Assembly (NCBI GenBank): GCA_020796225.1
Contig: CM036758.1
Location: forward strand, 31,093,647-31,157,646
Reading direction: 5' to 3'
DNA: 64,000 nt
Source of the DNA: Arion vulgaris
Taxonomy: Eukaryota; Mollusca; Gastropoda; Stylommatophora; Arionidae
Part shown: piece by piece, positions 9,715 to 18,509 of the stretch
How the letters are laid out: every line of letters begins with the position of its first letter
Position numbering within the stretch: the stretch's first letter is position 1
Translations under genes and position numbers: made by a program
The notes under the pieces: model-generated
Database searches by the model: none
Seen by the model: the letters and a program-made list of their open reading frames with translations, nothing else
Told to the model about the DNA's origin: nothing

Positions 9715-9995
9715 CGCGCGATCGTTCTTAAGCCGTTTTAATCATTCTATTGTGATATATAAACTGCCAAACATCAAGAATGGAATGTATGTGCACAGTC
9801 TTCAGTACCAATTGGAGCTCAAGTGCTTATCCTTCGGTGGTGTGTTCGATTTCAACCAGTGTTTACTGGGTTCGCTCTCCGTTAGCCTTTGCTGTCCCCA
9901 GCCAAAACCCACAAGGCAGCAGGTTGCTATTTTCTTTCAGGGCAGCGACCTGCCCTCCCGGACTGATGAGTGTCATCTGCCCAGAACTAAATGGT
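9715..9995 (-). mobile_element. SINE-C copy
   Basis: Shares GATCGTTCT, GTTTTAATCATTCTATTGTG, TATATAAAC-GCCAAACATC and CTTATCCTTCGGTG with 63500-63690, and in opposite orientation with 18040-18215 and 62840-63015. Confidence 0.7.
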
Positions 9996-10024
9996 TCGAT
10001 GTGGAGTGATGAAGATCCGATGAT

Positions 10025-10245
10025 AAACTAAAATTAAACTTGAGAGACCTACTAAGACTGACCAGAAGCATTGCAAGACAGGGAAAGAGGAGATGGGGAA
10101 GGCCTAGACAGACTTGGAGAAGAGAGTTGGAGGCTGATATTAAAAGGATAGGTAAAACATGGAAAGAATGGGAAGGGATGGCAGGAGAGAGGAAGTGCTG
10201 GAAGAAGTTTGTTGAAGATGTGTGCTCCGTTGGGAGTTGAAAGAT
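10025..10245 (+). mobile_element. LINE RT C-terminal fragment
   Basis: An open reading frame of 66 codons with RWGRPRQTWRRELEADIKR, then GKTWKEWEGMAGERKCWKKF, the final block of RT proteins. It ends in a stop and GAAGAAGAAAG. Confidence 0.7.
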
Positions 10246-10249
10246 GAAG

Positions 10250-10440
10250 AAGAAAGACCTACTGAGGAGTAGATCGCAGCCCTTATGGACTAATTGGTTT
10301 GGTGTGTAGTGATAATCTGACGACTAAAACTAAACTGAGAGACATACTAAGAAGATCAAAGCATTTATGATGAACTAATTGGTTCGATGTGCAGCGATGA
10401 TGATCCAACGGCTAAACTATGATCCAAAAGATAAAATAAA
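10250..10440 (+). repeat. Module F, degenerate tandem units
   Basis: Three short partial repeats of CTTATGGACTAATTGGTT...GATGATCCGA...CTAAACTA, the same module as 13690-14290 and 56480-56595. Confidence 0.6.
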
Positions 10441-10555
10441 ATGTAACCATACTAACAAAGAAGACCACAGAAGCAACAAAGACAAAATTTGCAAACAACT
10501 AGACACAAACAACAAGATGGTAGACTATTACAAACTTCACAAATCATTCTAATAT

Positions 10556-10561
10556 TTTATT
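10556..10561 (-). terminator. CENPA: Candidate CENP-A poly(A) signal AATAAA
   Basis: A minus-strand AATAAA lies about 80 bp after the CENP-A stop codon, a usual distance for a cleavage and polyadenylation signal. The region is AT-rich, so chance occurrence is possible. Confidence 0.55.
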
Positions 10562-10638
10562 TGTTTTACAAAAGTGTTTAAAATTTTAAAGTTTAAAAAA
10601 GAAATGCTTGTGATTAAAATTATGAGTTATATATTTCA

Positions 10639-10785
10639 TTATAAACTGTAGCTCATAGGTATGTCATAGTATCCGGATATCCGTAGTGCTAACCAAAGGT
10701 CCTTGGGTTGAAGGGTCACTCGCTTGGCATGTAGACAGCAATGGTTGGATTCTTCAAAAAGTCGTGTCATGTAAGCTTCACATGC
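10639..10785 (-). CDS. CENPA: CENP-A exon 5 (end of histone fold, stop)
   Basis: Acceptor GTTTCGTTGCAG at 10786, then 48 codons and TAA. The peptide starts [14 protein letters not shown], runs through [20 protein letters not shown] and ends PMSYSL. This is the end of helix 2, loop 2 and helix 3 of an H3-type histone fold (H3 has [31 protein letters not shown]). It is diverged from canonical H3 and carries a C-terminal extension of about ten residues, as expected for a CenH3 and not for a replication-dependent H3. It joins in phase 0 to 13502-13585. Confidence 0.95.
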   Translation of the reverse strand, partial: ACEAYMTRLFEESNHCCLHAKRVTLQPKDLWLALRISGYYDIPMSYSL

Positions 10786-10861
10786 CTGCAACGAAACAAA
10801 TAAGAAGTATATTTAATGAAATGATTCCCTTTCTGAAGTTGGAGTAAAGCTGATTGATTGA

Positions 10862-11040
10862 TTGGGCCGCCTGTGTGGTGCCGGGCAGCAAGGAAGCCAA
10901 GAATAGTAACACTGTGACTTACTAGGCAAGTCGTAAGAGGCGACTGATGTAGGGGCCTAGGGAAGCTACCTTAGTAAATAAAAATCGTAGCAGAAATTGG
11001 ATGTGCTGACCTACTTATAGGTACATAATTGGCACAATCT
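10862..11040 (+). mobile_element. SINE-A copy, truncated
   Basis: Starts at a head CGCCTGTGTGGTGCCGGGC, then GTAAGAGGCGACTGATGTAG and GGAAGCTACCTTAGTAAATA. Lies in CENP-A intron 4. Confidence 0.75.
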
Positions 11041-11510
11041 CTGCACCTCAACGGCACGACGATTCTCAGCTATGTGAGTTTCTCTTGTGTTGTTACAGAA
11101 CCACATTTTGCAATCTTGCACGAGGGATTCATGCGAGGTCTAATGACTACTTCTGAATTAATTGCAGGAGAATGACATTTTTTTTAAAAATGGCATGATT
11201 ACTTGATGGCATGACCAACATATGTTATCGATGTCATAACACATTGGGCATTCCCATGCCTGCTGTCCTCTGCTGCAGCAGCCATCCCAAAGTCCACTTG
11301 CTAGAAGGTACCCATGAGAAGTCGATTAACATATCTTTTCTATCTACCACGAAGATGACACTGTCTGGCATGTCCAAACATAACTCCTAATTCTCGCCCA
11401 TATCATATAAATGTACGTGTACCGCATTGATGACATCGGATCTGTCCATACTTCGGATCAACAAGTTTAAGACATGGATGGGAAGGGGTTACTTTTCTGC
11501 ATGATTCCAT
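11041..11510. repeat. Old repeat-derived sequence, CENP-A intron 4
   Basis: Has CTCAACGGCACGACGATTCTCA and GTGTTGTTACAG, similar to the LINE end at 43600-43700, then unassigned sequence. Probably a decayed LINE 3' end. Confidence 0.4.
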
Positions 11511-11523
11511 TGTATTCTTTAAT

Positions 11524-11755
11524 CTTCTTTGTGTTCGTTCTTTACAACCAATTTTAATCACTCCTTGTGATATGTTTGATCTTTGCCAAGAACGTGTATA
11601 CGTTGCACATTGGTTTGGTAGGCCCCTAAACGCATAGAATTCTACACGTTTAGGACATGTGCATCCGATTTCAGCCAAACCTCCTTAGTCGCCTTTACGA
11701 CATGCGTGGCAGGTAACAGTGATTCTATTCTTTAGACCCCAAATTTGGGCCCCGG
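11524..11755 (-). mobile_element. SINE-B copy with 11-bp TSD
   Basis: Flanked by TATTCTTTAAT (11513-11523 and 11756-11766). Contains TGATCTTTGCCAAGAACGTG, CGTTGCACATTGGTTTGGTA, CACGTTTAGGACATGTGCAT and GCAGGTAACAGTG, the SINE-B diagnostic blocks. Confidence 0.9.
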
Positions 11756-11781
11756 TATTCTTTAATGAATGTAGAGAGCCT

Positions 11782-11990
11782 GCCTGCCTGCCCAGCGTGT
11801 TCGTAGCTGTCTGGACTACGGGCGACTAGCCCTCTGTGCGTGCAGGTTCAATTCCGTGGGCTGGCAGAAAAGCCACAGGTTCCCAGATTTACGGTGTTCG
11901 TGGCACCGAACCGAAGGGTTACGATGTCCATGGCACCGAGCGAAGAGCTGAAAGCCCAAGTGCTTCTGGGTCGAAAATAAAAAATGAACG
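11782..11990 (+). mobile_element. SINE-D copy
   Basis: A-box-like GTGTTCGTAGC, B-box GGTTCAATTCC, then GCTGGCAGAAAAGCCACAGG and the nearly repeated GGTGTTCGTGGCACCGAACC, ending in CGAAAATAAAAAATG. Other copies at 16375-16568, 20039-20176 and 54056-54256. Confidence 0.82.
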
Positions 11991-11999
11991 TAGAGATTA

Positions 12000-12340
12000 G
12001 GGAATTATAAACCTGCACAGGATATTACATCTACGATGGTATGACAGGACCACAAACAGGGAACTGTGAGATAGAGCGAGACAACACTAGATGGAACAAG
12101 AGATATGGGGCAGAAGGTGGTGATGGATAGAAAAAACATTGAGGACAGCATCACAAGACAGGTTCCTCGATGGAACCCCCAGGGTAATTGAAATAAGGGA
12201 ATACCCAGGAACACCTTGAGGCGGGAGTTGGAAACGGAATGCAAGAAAATGGGGAGAGAGATCTGGAAAAGAAGGCCTTGGATAGGACGGATTGGAAAGC
12301 TTTGGTCATGGACTTATGCTTCCATAGGGGTGAAGGAAAT
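12000..12340 (+). mobile_element. LINE RT C-terminal fragment
   Basis: Frameshifted reading with SITRQVPRWNPQGN, RNTLRRELETECKKMGR and a final LWSWTYASIG-type block; close relative of 35186-35690 and 44465-44650. Confidence 0.65.
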
Positions 12341-12599
12341 TATGAAAACCAAATTTGTAATTAAACATGTGATAGCAGATAACACATGATGATGATGTTG
12401 TATATAAGGATGGGTTTGTGTATCGCAGTAGGTAGTTTAGCTTGAATTTGTTAGCTAGCGAGCAATGTAACAGTTGTTGCAGAGAAGAATGGAGTATACA
12501 GGACAACTACTTTCAGTATGAAGCTGGAGGTCGTTATTCTGCTATCCTACAACAACTCTTTGGGACTACGTTTACTGGCGGTCATTTATTGTGTTCTTT

Positions 12600-12925
12600 T
12601 TCTTTGAATGCTCCATATTGACCGCTTGTTAAATCACTCTGTGATTTGTATGTGATCTGAGCCTAAGAGCGATTGTACGCTGTACCAGTTATGCGCCTAC
12701 AAGTATGCCAGCACATCGGTTTCTGCAACTTTTTTACTTACTAGGTAGTTTCCTATGCCCTTCCTCAGCCACCTTGTACAACATGCCTTGTAGGTCGCAG
12801 TATTACTATTCTTTGTTTCCCTCGTGGGCCCTGGCAACACACTGGCGATTATTGATTTCTATAAATCTATTCTTATCCTCACGCTGTGAGGAAAAACAAG
12901 ATTAGAGAAAGAAAAACAGATAAGA
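12600..12925 (-). mobile_element. SINE-A copy followed by a LINE 3' UTR scrap
   Basis: 12600-12850 has the SINE-A blocks GTGATCTGAGCCTAAGAGCG, CTACAAGTATGCCAGCACAT and the CCTTGTAGGTCGCAGT core. 12865-12925 has CACGCTGTGAGGAAAAACAAG then AGAGAAAGAAA, the 3' UTR of the LINE at 7020-7605. Confidence 0.72.
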
Positions 12926-13009
12926 TTATTGTGTTTGATTCTCGACCGATTTGTCTAGGTCCAAAATAGAATCTGTGGTATGAGTAGATATTGATTATCG
13001 AGATCTTTG

Positions 13010-13440
13010 TTGGTAAGTGGTGAAAGTGTGGGTAAGATTGGTGTGTAGGTGGGAGAGAGTGATAAGTGTACGGTGCAAGTGTGGGTGAAAGTGTGTGAGT
13101 GAGAGTGGTGTGTAGGTGGAAGTGTGTGAGAGTGGTGTGTAGGTGAAAGTGTGGGTATGAGTGGTGTATAGGTGAAAGTGTGGGTATGAATGGTGTATAG
13201 GTGAAAGTGTGGGTGAGAGTGGTGTGTATGTGAATGTGTGGTTGAGAGTGGTGTGTAGGTGGAAGTGTGTGTGAGTGGTGTGTAGGTGAAAGTGTGGGTA
13301 TGAGTGGTGTGTAGGTGAAAGTGTGGGTATGAGTTGTGTGTAGGTGAAAGTGTGGGATCGGTGAAAGTGGTGTGTAGGTGGCTGTCAGTAAAAGTGGATG
13401 AGTGTGGGTGAAAGTATATTTGGGAAAGAGTGTAACACAT
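13010..13440. repeat. GT-rich minisatellite, about 30-bp unit
   Basis: Imperfect units of GGTGTGTAGGTGAAAGTGTG plus GGTATGAGT. A long minus-strand ORF of His/Thr/Tyr/Pro repeats (12955-13440) is a by-product of the unit having no stops in that frame. Lies just inside CENP-A intron 4, 60 bp from the exon 4 donor. Confidence 0.85.
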
Positions 13441-13501
13441 GTGGGTGAGTACGTGCCAGAATAATTTTATGTAATTAAAGTCAAATTCCAGATCTACTCA
13501 C

Positions 13502-13585
13502 CTCTTGCAGCGCCAGAATGGCACTGCTCTGCCACAATAGTCCTGTCACAGCATTTAGTCGAACTTTCGTTCCAATTTCTTTTAC
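13502..13585 (-). CDS. CENPA: CENP-A exon 4 (helix 1, loop 1, start of helix 2)
   Basis: Acceptor TTTTACTCTAG and donor AGAG|GTGAGT enclose exactly 28 codons: VKEIGTKVRLNAVTGLLW followed by QSSAILALQE. Canonical H3 reads [24 protein letters not shown]. Between EI and QSSA there are 14 residues here, 10 in H3 and 12 in human CENP-A, so loop 1 is expanded. A longer loop 1 and a Trp just before helix 2 are hallmarks of CENP-A/CenH3, whose CATD directs deposition at centromeres by the HJURP/Scm3 chaperone. Confidence 0.95.
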
Positions 13586-13689
13586 CTAGAGTAAAATTAT
13601 TTTATTATGTAGAATTGAATAAGAATTGATTGAGAATTAAAAAAGCACAAGTGAGAGAGATTGTATAGCAATATTATGACATTGTTACT

Positions 13690-14290
13690 TAAGTATAGAT
13701 TAGTTGTCGGATCATGATCATTACACATTGAACCAATTAGTCCATATGTACTCCGATCTCCGTATATCGCTCAGCATGCAGCAACTAACAACACCGGTAC
13801 TTAGTTTAGTTGTCGGATCATCACCACTGCACATTTAACCAATTAGTCCATATGTACTCCAATCTCCACCTCAGTATGTCACTCAGTGTGTGACAACTAA
13901 CAACACCGGTTCTTAGTTTAGTTGAAGGATCATCATCATCACTGCACATCAAACCAATTAGTCCATAAGTGCTCCAATCTACTCCTCAGTATGTGGCAGC
14001 TAACAACACCAGTTTGGTTTAGTCGTTGGATCCCTGCACATCGAATCAATTTGCCCATGTGCTTCGATCTCCTCCGCAGTATGTCTATCAGTGTGTGACA
14101 ACTAATGACACTGGTTCTTTGTCGGTTTATTATTCTTCTGTGGCTACCAGTATAATTATCTTGTTTAGTTACACCACATTTCACTTGGAATTCTTGTAGT
14201 CTGGTTAGAGTTGTAGATTCACCACCTTTATTTGAATCGTTTATATGACCTCTTTCCCTTGGGTAATTCAGAATATTAGCCTGGCCCATT
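13690..14290 (-). repeat. Module F with a 120-codon ORF and tandem tail
   Basis: Three to four tandem units of about 115 bp (CAATTAGTCCATATGTACTC, CAACTAACAACACCGG) lie at the low end. The minus-strand ORF 13939-14301 reads NYPRERGHINDSNKGGEST, then a basic segment, then repeated ILRSRLEHLW-type ends. The same ORF, with stops, is at 56330-56595. Likely the end of an uncharacterised retroelement protein. Confidence 0.6.
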
Positions 14291-14595
14291 ACAGTGGACA
14301 CTCACACGACAGACAGAACACAAAGTGCAACGAATCAACAGTGGACATTCACATGATAGACCACAAGGTGCAACGAACCAGCCATGGTCATTCACTTGAC
14401 ATAACACAAGATGCAACGAACCGATCATGGACATTCACTTGACAGACAGAGCACAAGGTACAAGTTGAGGACATTCACATGACAGAACACAAGGTACAAC
14501 AACCAGCTGTGAACAGTCACATGACAGAGATAACTAAGGTGCAAAAACCAGCCATGGACATTCTCATGACAGACAAAATACAATATGCAACTAAC
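14290..14595. repeat. 48-bp minisatellite abutting the CENP-A exon 3 donor
   Basis: About seven diverged units of GACATTCACATGACAGACAG, AACACAAGGTGCAACGA, ACCAGCCATG. On the minus strand each contains a GGCTGGTTCGTTGCA-like stretch, the same as the real exon 3/intron junction ACGGCTG|GTTAGTTGCAT. The array appears to have grown from the splice donor region. Confidence 0.75.
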
Positions 14596-14725
14596 CAGCC
14601 GTGAGAAGGGCAGCTTCCGAATTAGCAGTTCTGTTGATTTTTGATACTTTCTAATTTCTTGTAAAGCCTTTGTACCGGGCCGGAGTCGCTACGCACTTTT
14701 GTAGTAGGTGACCTTCTTATCCTGC
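14596..14725 (-). CDS. CENPA: CENP-A exon 3 (N-tail to helix N), 1-base frameshift
   Basis: Acceptor CACATTTTCAG and donor CTG|GTTAGT. The first part reads [14 protein letters not shown] in the frame set by exon 2. The rest, [19 protein letters not shown] then IRKLPFSRL, is one frame away and is nearly identical to the H3 helix N region. The switch is at a CTCCGGCCCGG stretch near 14670; one extra base there would restore a single frame and the phase 0 exit. Exon length (130 bp) is exactly one short of fitting both neighbours. This is either an assembly indel in a C/G run or a disabling allele; the flawless splice sites favour the former. Confidence 0.9.
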
Positions 14726-14794
14726 CTGAAAATGTGTGAGAAGTGCACAATTAAATATCACTCGGAATCGGAAGTAAAAAAAAAAGTAGTCATC

Positions 14795-15413
14795 CGTTTT
14801 CATACCTCAAGGTATATTGGGTAAAACGGTGTTAGGCCTGCATATTTCATTGATTGTCGGCATACGATGGGTGATGTGGTCAATAGCACGCCAGACGCTT
14901 TTATTCCCCAGTACTTTTCCTGATTTTCAACTGAGGCTGGGAAAATGGGACGAATTCAGAAGAAGTGATGGAATCAGAGGAATGTCTGGTCAACCACTAG
15001 TAACAACTGTTATAAGATGGAGAAGATGGAGATGTGTTGGGCACACTTTGAGAAAAAATGGTCAAAGAATACCAAAGCCGGCACTGATGTGGGAGGCAAA
15101 GGGTTCAAGAAAGAGAGGATGCCCAAGAGAAACCATGAAACAAACTTTGCTGAAAGAGGCAAGAAATATTGAACTCAATTCCATGGAAGAAATTGAGAGT
15201 TACCTAGGACAGAGCGGTATGGAGAAATTATTTGCAGGCCCTATGTAACATATAACGGTACAAGAGGAATATATATAATTGAGGTTGTGTCGACCTGAGA
15301 GCCATTACAGTCTGAAAAATATTCCACATTAACTGGAATTGAGCCCGGGCCATGCGCCTAAGAAGCGAGTTCACTAACAACTACACTACTGTGGCTTTCT
15401 TCAAAAATAATAG
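14795..15413 (-). mobile_element. SINE-E split by a LINE fragment
   Basis: 14795-14925 is the 3' half (CCTCAAGGTATATTGGGTAA, GTGATGTGGTCAATAGCACG). 15280-15413 is the 5' half (CTGAGAGCCATTACAGTCTG, GAAGCGAGTTCACTAACAAC). The LINE piece 14935-15275 sits between, flanked by similar AACTGAGGCT and AATTGAGGTT, probably its target duplication. Confidence 0.72.
14935..15275 (+). mobile_element. LINE RT C-terminal fragment inside SINE-E
   Basis: Open reading RRWRCVGHTLRKNGQRIPKP, ALMWEAKGSRKRGCPRETMK, then [13 protein letters not shown]. Ends GTAACATATAACGGTACAAG then AGGAATATATATAA, the same 3' UTR as 16330-16370. Confidence 0.75.
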
Positions 15414-15489
15414 TTTAACTGCTGTAAACAACTTCTAAAATATCGCAGTTTAACCGCTATAAACAACAGTACAACATACTTACATTCTG

Positions 15490-15725
15490 TGACTCAAATC
15501 TCACACTCAAAATGTACGATATTCTTCTTCATTTGAGGATCATCTTCATCACACATGTCCGTAATTGCTCTGATCTCTTCCCAAACAGGTATTTCAGTGT
15601 GACTAGACTAACAACTTCCGTTCGGTTCTGGTGGATGTACCTACTGGTGTTTCTTTTGTGGCTTTCCCGTCTTGCCGCACCTGTCGGTATACATAACTTG
15701 CAACGAATAGAGAATACCCTTTAGT
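15490..15725 (-). repeat. Module F/H-like unit
   Basis: Contains GAGGATCATCTTCATCACAC, CGTAATTGCTCTGATCTC and GTGTGACTAGACTAACAAC, the shared core of modules F and H. The 70-codon ORF here is not considered real. Confidence 0.5.
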
Positions 15726-15759
15726 TCCATAGGAAACTATCAAGCTAGTCCACAGAGAT

Positions 15760-16370
15760 CCCTGATTTTAGGGTAGATCAGATCAAATGTCAGTAGTTTT
15801 TCTACATGGATCTGAGACTTGGAAAATAGAATGTATGTTACTTCTGAAGTTGGAGAAGGCATGCCTGTATGGCGAGGGACACTGAAAATACAGAAAGCAA
15901 GTCTTCATGCAAAAATCAATCAGAGGCACCATTTTAGATGGCATGACTTCTGATTTCATAGCAGGCATCAGGAAAAAAATCATAAGCTATCCATAAAATT
16001 GGAAAATGACATAGAAAGCATGTTGAATGTATTTGAAAATAGATGTCTGCAAAAAATGGAATGGAATTCAGGAGAAGTGATGAAATAAGAGAAATGTCTT
16101 GTCAATCACTGTAACAACTGTTACAAGATGGAAATATGTTGGACATACCTTGAGAAGAAATGATCAAAGAATACCAAAGCAGGCATTGAAGTGGGAGGCA
16201 AAGGGTTCAGGAAAGAGAGGATGCCATAGGGAAACACAAACTTTGCTGAAAGAGGCAAGAAATATCGGATTCAATTCCATGGAAGAGATTGAGCGAGTTC
16301 ACCAAGACAAAGCTGTATGGAGAAATTACTTGCAGGCCGTATGTAATATATAATGGTACAAGAGGAATAT
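15760..16370 (+). mobile_element. LINE RT 3' fragment
   Basis: Broken reading: VVFLHGSETWKIE, ENRCLQKMEWNS, then QALKWEAKGSGKRGCHRE and RNIGFNSMEEIE. Same family as 14935-15275, longer at its 5' side. An unrelated strip with GCAAGTCTTCATGCAAAAATC (module K) is embedded near 15890-15975. Confidence 0.68.
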
Positions 16371-16374
16371 ATAT

Positions 16375-16564
16375 ATTTTCAATCCAGAAGCACTTGAGCT
16401 TTCAGCTCTTCGGCTCGTGCCATGGACATCGTAACTCTTCGGTTCAGTGTCACGAACACCATAAATCTGGAGAAACTGTGGCTTTTCTGCCAGCCCGTGA
16501 AATTGAACCCACACTCACATGGAGCTTGTCACCCGTTGTGCAACACGCTACGAACACGCTGGCA

Positions 16565-16568
<4 letters not shown>
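16375..16568 (-). mobile_element. SINE-D copy
   Basis: Minus reading has a B-box region GGTTCAATTTCACGGGCTGG, CAGAAAAGCCACAGTTTCTC and GAAGAGCTGAAAGCTCAAGT. The TA run that follows begins at its head. Confidence 0.78.

Positions 16569-16610
<42 letters not shown>
16568..16610. repeat. (TA)n microsatellite
   Basis: About 21 TA dinucleotides directly next to the SINE-D head. Confidence 0.95.
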
Positions 16611-16611
<1 letters not shown>

Positions 16612-16612
16612 A

Positions 16613-16772
16613 TCAGGTACCTAGGTTGTGATCAGCTACTACGCTAAGAAGAGATTTTGGGTCAAAATTGTTTCAGATTAATGTAGAATTTGTATAACAA
16701 TTTTGAGAGATTAGGACTTACAAGTAGGAAAAGGTTGGTTTACAAAATGTCAGCTGCATGAAACAATCAAAT

Positions 16773-16828
<56 letters not shown>

Positions 16829-16932
16829 TACAAATTCTACATTAATCTGAAAACAATTCTTGACCCACATACCCCAAATCCCCCAACCCTTAGCGGTAGT
16901 GAGCTCGATCACAACCTAAGTGTACCTGGTTC
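16613..16932. mobile_element. Foldback (inverted-repeat) element with (TA)n in the loop
   Basis: Left arm 16613-16694 (AGGTTGTGATCAGCTACTAC, CAGATTAATGTAGAATTTG) is the reverse complement of right arm 16824-16932 (CAAATTCTACATTAATCTG, GTGAGCTCGATCACAACCT). The centre carries about 48 bp of (TA)n. This has the form of a MITE-like foldback element. It lies in CENP-A intron 2. Confidence 0.8.
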
Positions 16933-16984
16933 AAACAGTAGTTTGGAAGCAAATTCGTGCACATGGATTTATACAAACTGTAAA

Positions 16985-17095
16985 AATAGACCCCACCATT
17001 TAGAAAGCAATGGCAAACTACTTAACGTATAAGTAATGCCTAGGAAATCGATGACTCGTTTACTGTGGTTGATGGCTAAGTTCTGTAAAGGATAT
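16985..17095 (-). repeat. Module J
   Basis: Minus reading ACCACAGTAAACGAGTCATC, GATTTCCTAGGCATTACTTA. Two plus copies lie at 30258-30355 and 51640-51725. Spacing is well conserved; the host element is unknown. Confidence 0.6.
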
Positions 17096-17178
17096 GCCAC
17101 GATCTTTATTATTTCATATAAAACCATATATCTTTCTGCATTTATTATGTATGAGATTTAATTGAAATGTGCTTGTAC

Positions 17179-17247
17179 CTTGAGATTCTCGTCTTGTTTC
17201 CTGATGTGTGTAATCATTTCTTTTATTTGCTTGTTCTATCCTAGATT
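17179..17247 (-). CDS. CENPA: CENP-A exon 2 (N-terminal tail)
   Basis: Acceptor CATCTGTGTCAG, donor CAAG|GTACAA. The peptide reads SRIEQANKRNDYTHQETRR then ESQ, polar and basic as in CenH3 tails, which are poorly conserved. Support is mainly phase: exon 1 leaves one base (C), this exon opens with AA to make CAA, and it leaves one base (G) for exon 3. A competing acceptor GGATAG 12 bp inside would give a different frame that fits neither neighbour. Confidence 0.75.
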
Positions 17248-17334
17248 CTGACACAGATGAAGCAAACATAATAAAATTAGTATACATGACAAAATGGCAA
17301 ATTACCTAAAATTGGAATGCTTAGTTTGTTTCAG

Positions 17335-17600
17335 CAACTGGGTGTGCCCCCATATGACTTCTCAGCTCACACAGGGGACGAGAGTCTTGCAGGACATGCT
17401 CCGCTGTCTGTTCCCCTTGGTGACACTGGCACAGAGCTGTTTGACTTATTCCTAGTCTATGCAAGTGTGTGTTGAGTCTGTAAGGTCCAGTACGTATGCG
17501 AAATATAATGATCTGGTCTGTTCTGCAAAGATTTTTTAGGAAGTCTTTTTATAAGCGTATCTGGGGTTTTTCTTCTAGTTTACTTCAGATTTCCTTTTTG
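17335..17600 (-). mobile_element. LINE 3' end, RNase H type
   Basis: Minus reading: DQIIIFRIRTGPYRLNTHLH, then LCQCHQGEQTAEHVLQDSRP, the Cys-rich C-terminus also seen at 6600-6955. Lies in CENP-A intron 1. Confidence 0.75.
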
Positions 17601-18035
17601 TGACGGTTTTGAAATTTTGAAAAGTTAGGGATTGTAAATTTGTCTTTAGCACTATATTTCTTAGCCAAGACATCACTCTCATTGCCTTTAAAATGCTACA
17701 GTGAGATGTAATCCCCTGCAGGTGAATTTCTGACAGACGAGCAAGTTACTTTAAGCAAATGAAACAGTAAAATAAGATAATGATTGATCATCACTGCACT
17801 TTTGTGATTAACCATGTTTCTTACACAAGAAGATCTCAGCAGCAGAGCACAAATTTCATAGCATTGTGAAGGTCCTACGTATAATTTTGAAGATTCTGAA
17901 AATGTAGAAATTTAAAAATATTTTTTTATTAGATTTGTCTGAGCAGCATCTTTACTTTTACAGATTTTCAACTGCCAAGGGTTCTTATATGTGCTCACCT
18001 AGAATATGGGACATACATTTTATGCCCATCACTGC
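17601..18035. other. No feature recognised (CENP-A intron 1)
   Basis: AT-rich sequence without clear repeats or coding potential. Confidence 0.4.
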
Positions 18036-18039
18036 ATCC

Positions 18040-18230
18040 CAATAGGATCGGAACTCGATCTTACCTCTAACCCGCTGCATTGCAGGTCAGCTGGGGACAG
18101 CCAAAGGCTGGCGGAGAGCGGACCTAGTAGACACTGGCTAAAACTGGACACATCGCAGCAGGATAAGCACCAGAGCTCCAAATAGTGCTGAAGATGTGAT
18201 GAAACACACCAATGCTAAGGCTGCATGAAT
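18040..18230 (+). mobile_element. SINE-C copy
   Basis: Plus reading GGGGACAGCCAAAGGCTGGC, CAGCAGGATAAGCACCAGAG, GATGTGATGAAACACACC; the counterpart of 9715-9995 in opposite orientation. Confidence 0.6.
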
Positions 18231-18324
18231 CAGAGATTTCCACATGAATGAGATTTATGGGGAAATCTGGTACATCGCCTGGGCGTGATCGTGAGATCTT
18301 ACCTCTACATATGTATTGTAACAT

Positions 18325-18509
18325 TCTTCTTCTTCGAATGCTCCATATCGACGACTAGTTAAACCACTCTTTGTGATTTGAATGTGATCTGAGCCTAAGA
18401 TAAATATACATTGTACCAGTTACACGCCTACAAGTAGGCCAACACATCCACTACACTTTCTGCTACGCTTTTTATTTACTAGGGTAGCTTCCCTAGCCCT
18501 AGGCCAACG
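18325..18509 (-). mobile_element. SINE-A, first part of a split copy
   Basis: Runs from GAATGCTCCATATCGACGAC to TAGGGTAGCTTCCCTAGCCC and stops in the middle of the family consensus. The missing part reappears at 21752-21845. About 3.2 kb of foreign DNA separates them. Confidence 0.7.

Noticed and set aside
12955..13440. 161-codon His/Thr/Pro-rich ORF on the minus strand
   Set aside because: It is the by-product of a GT-rich minisatellite in a CENP-A intron; no start context, no homology, imperfect unit lengths.
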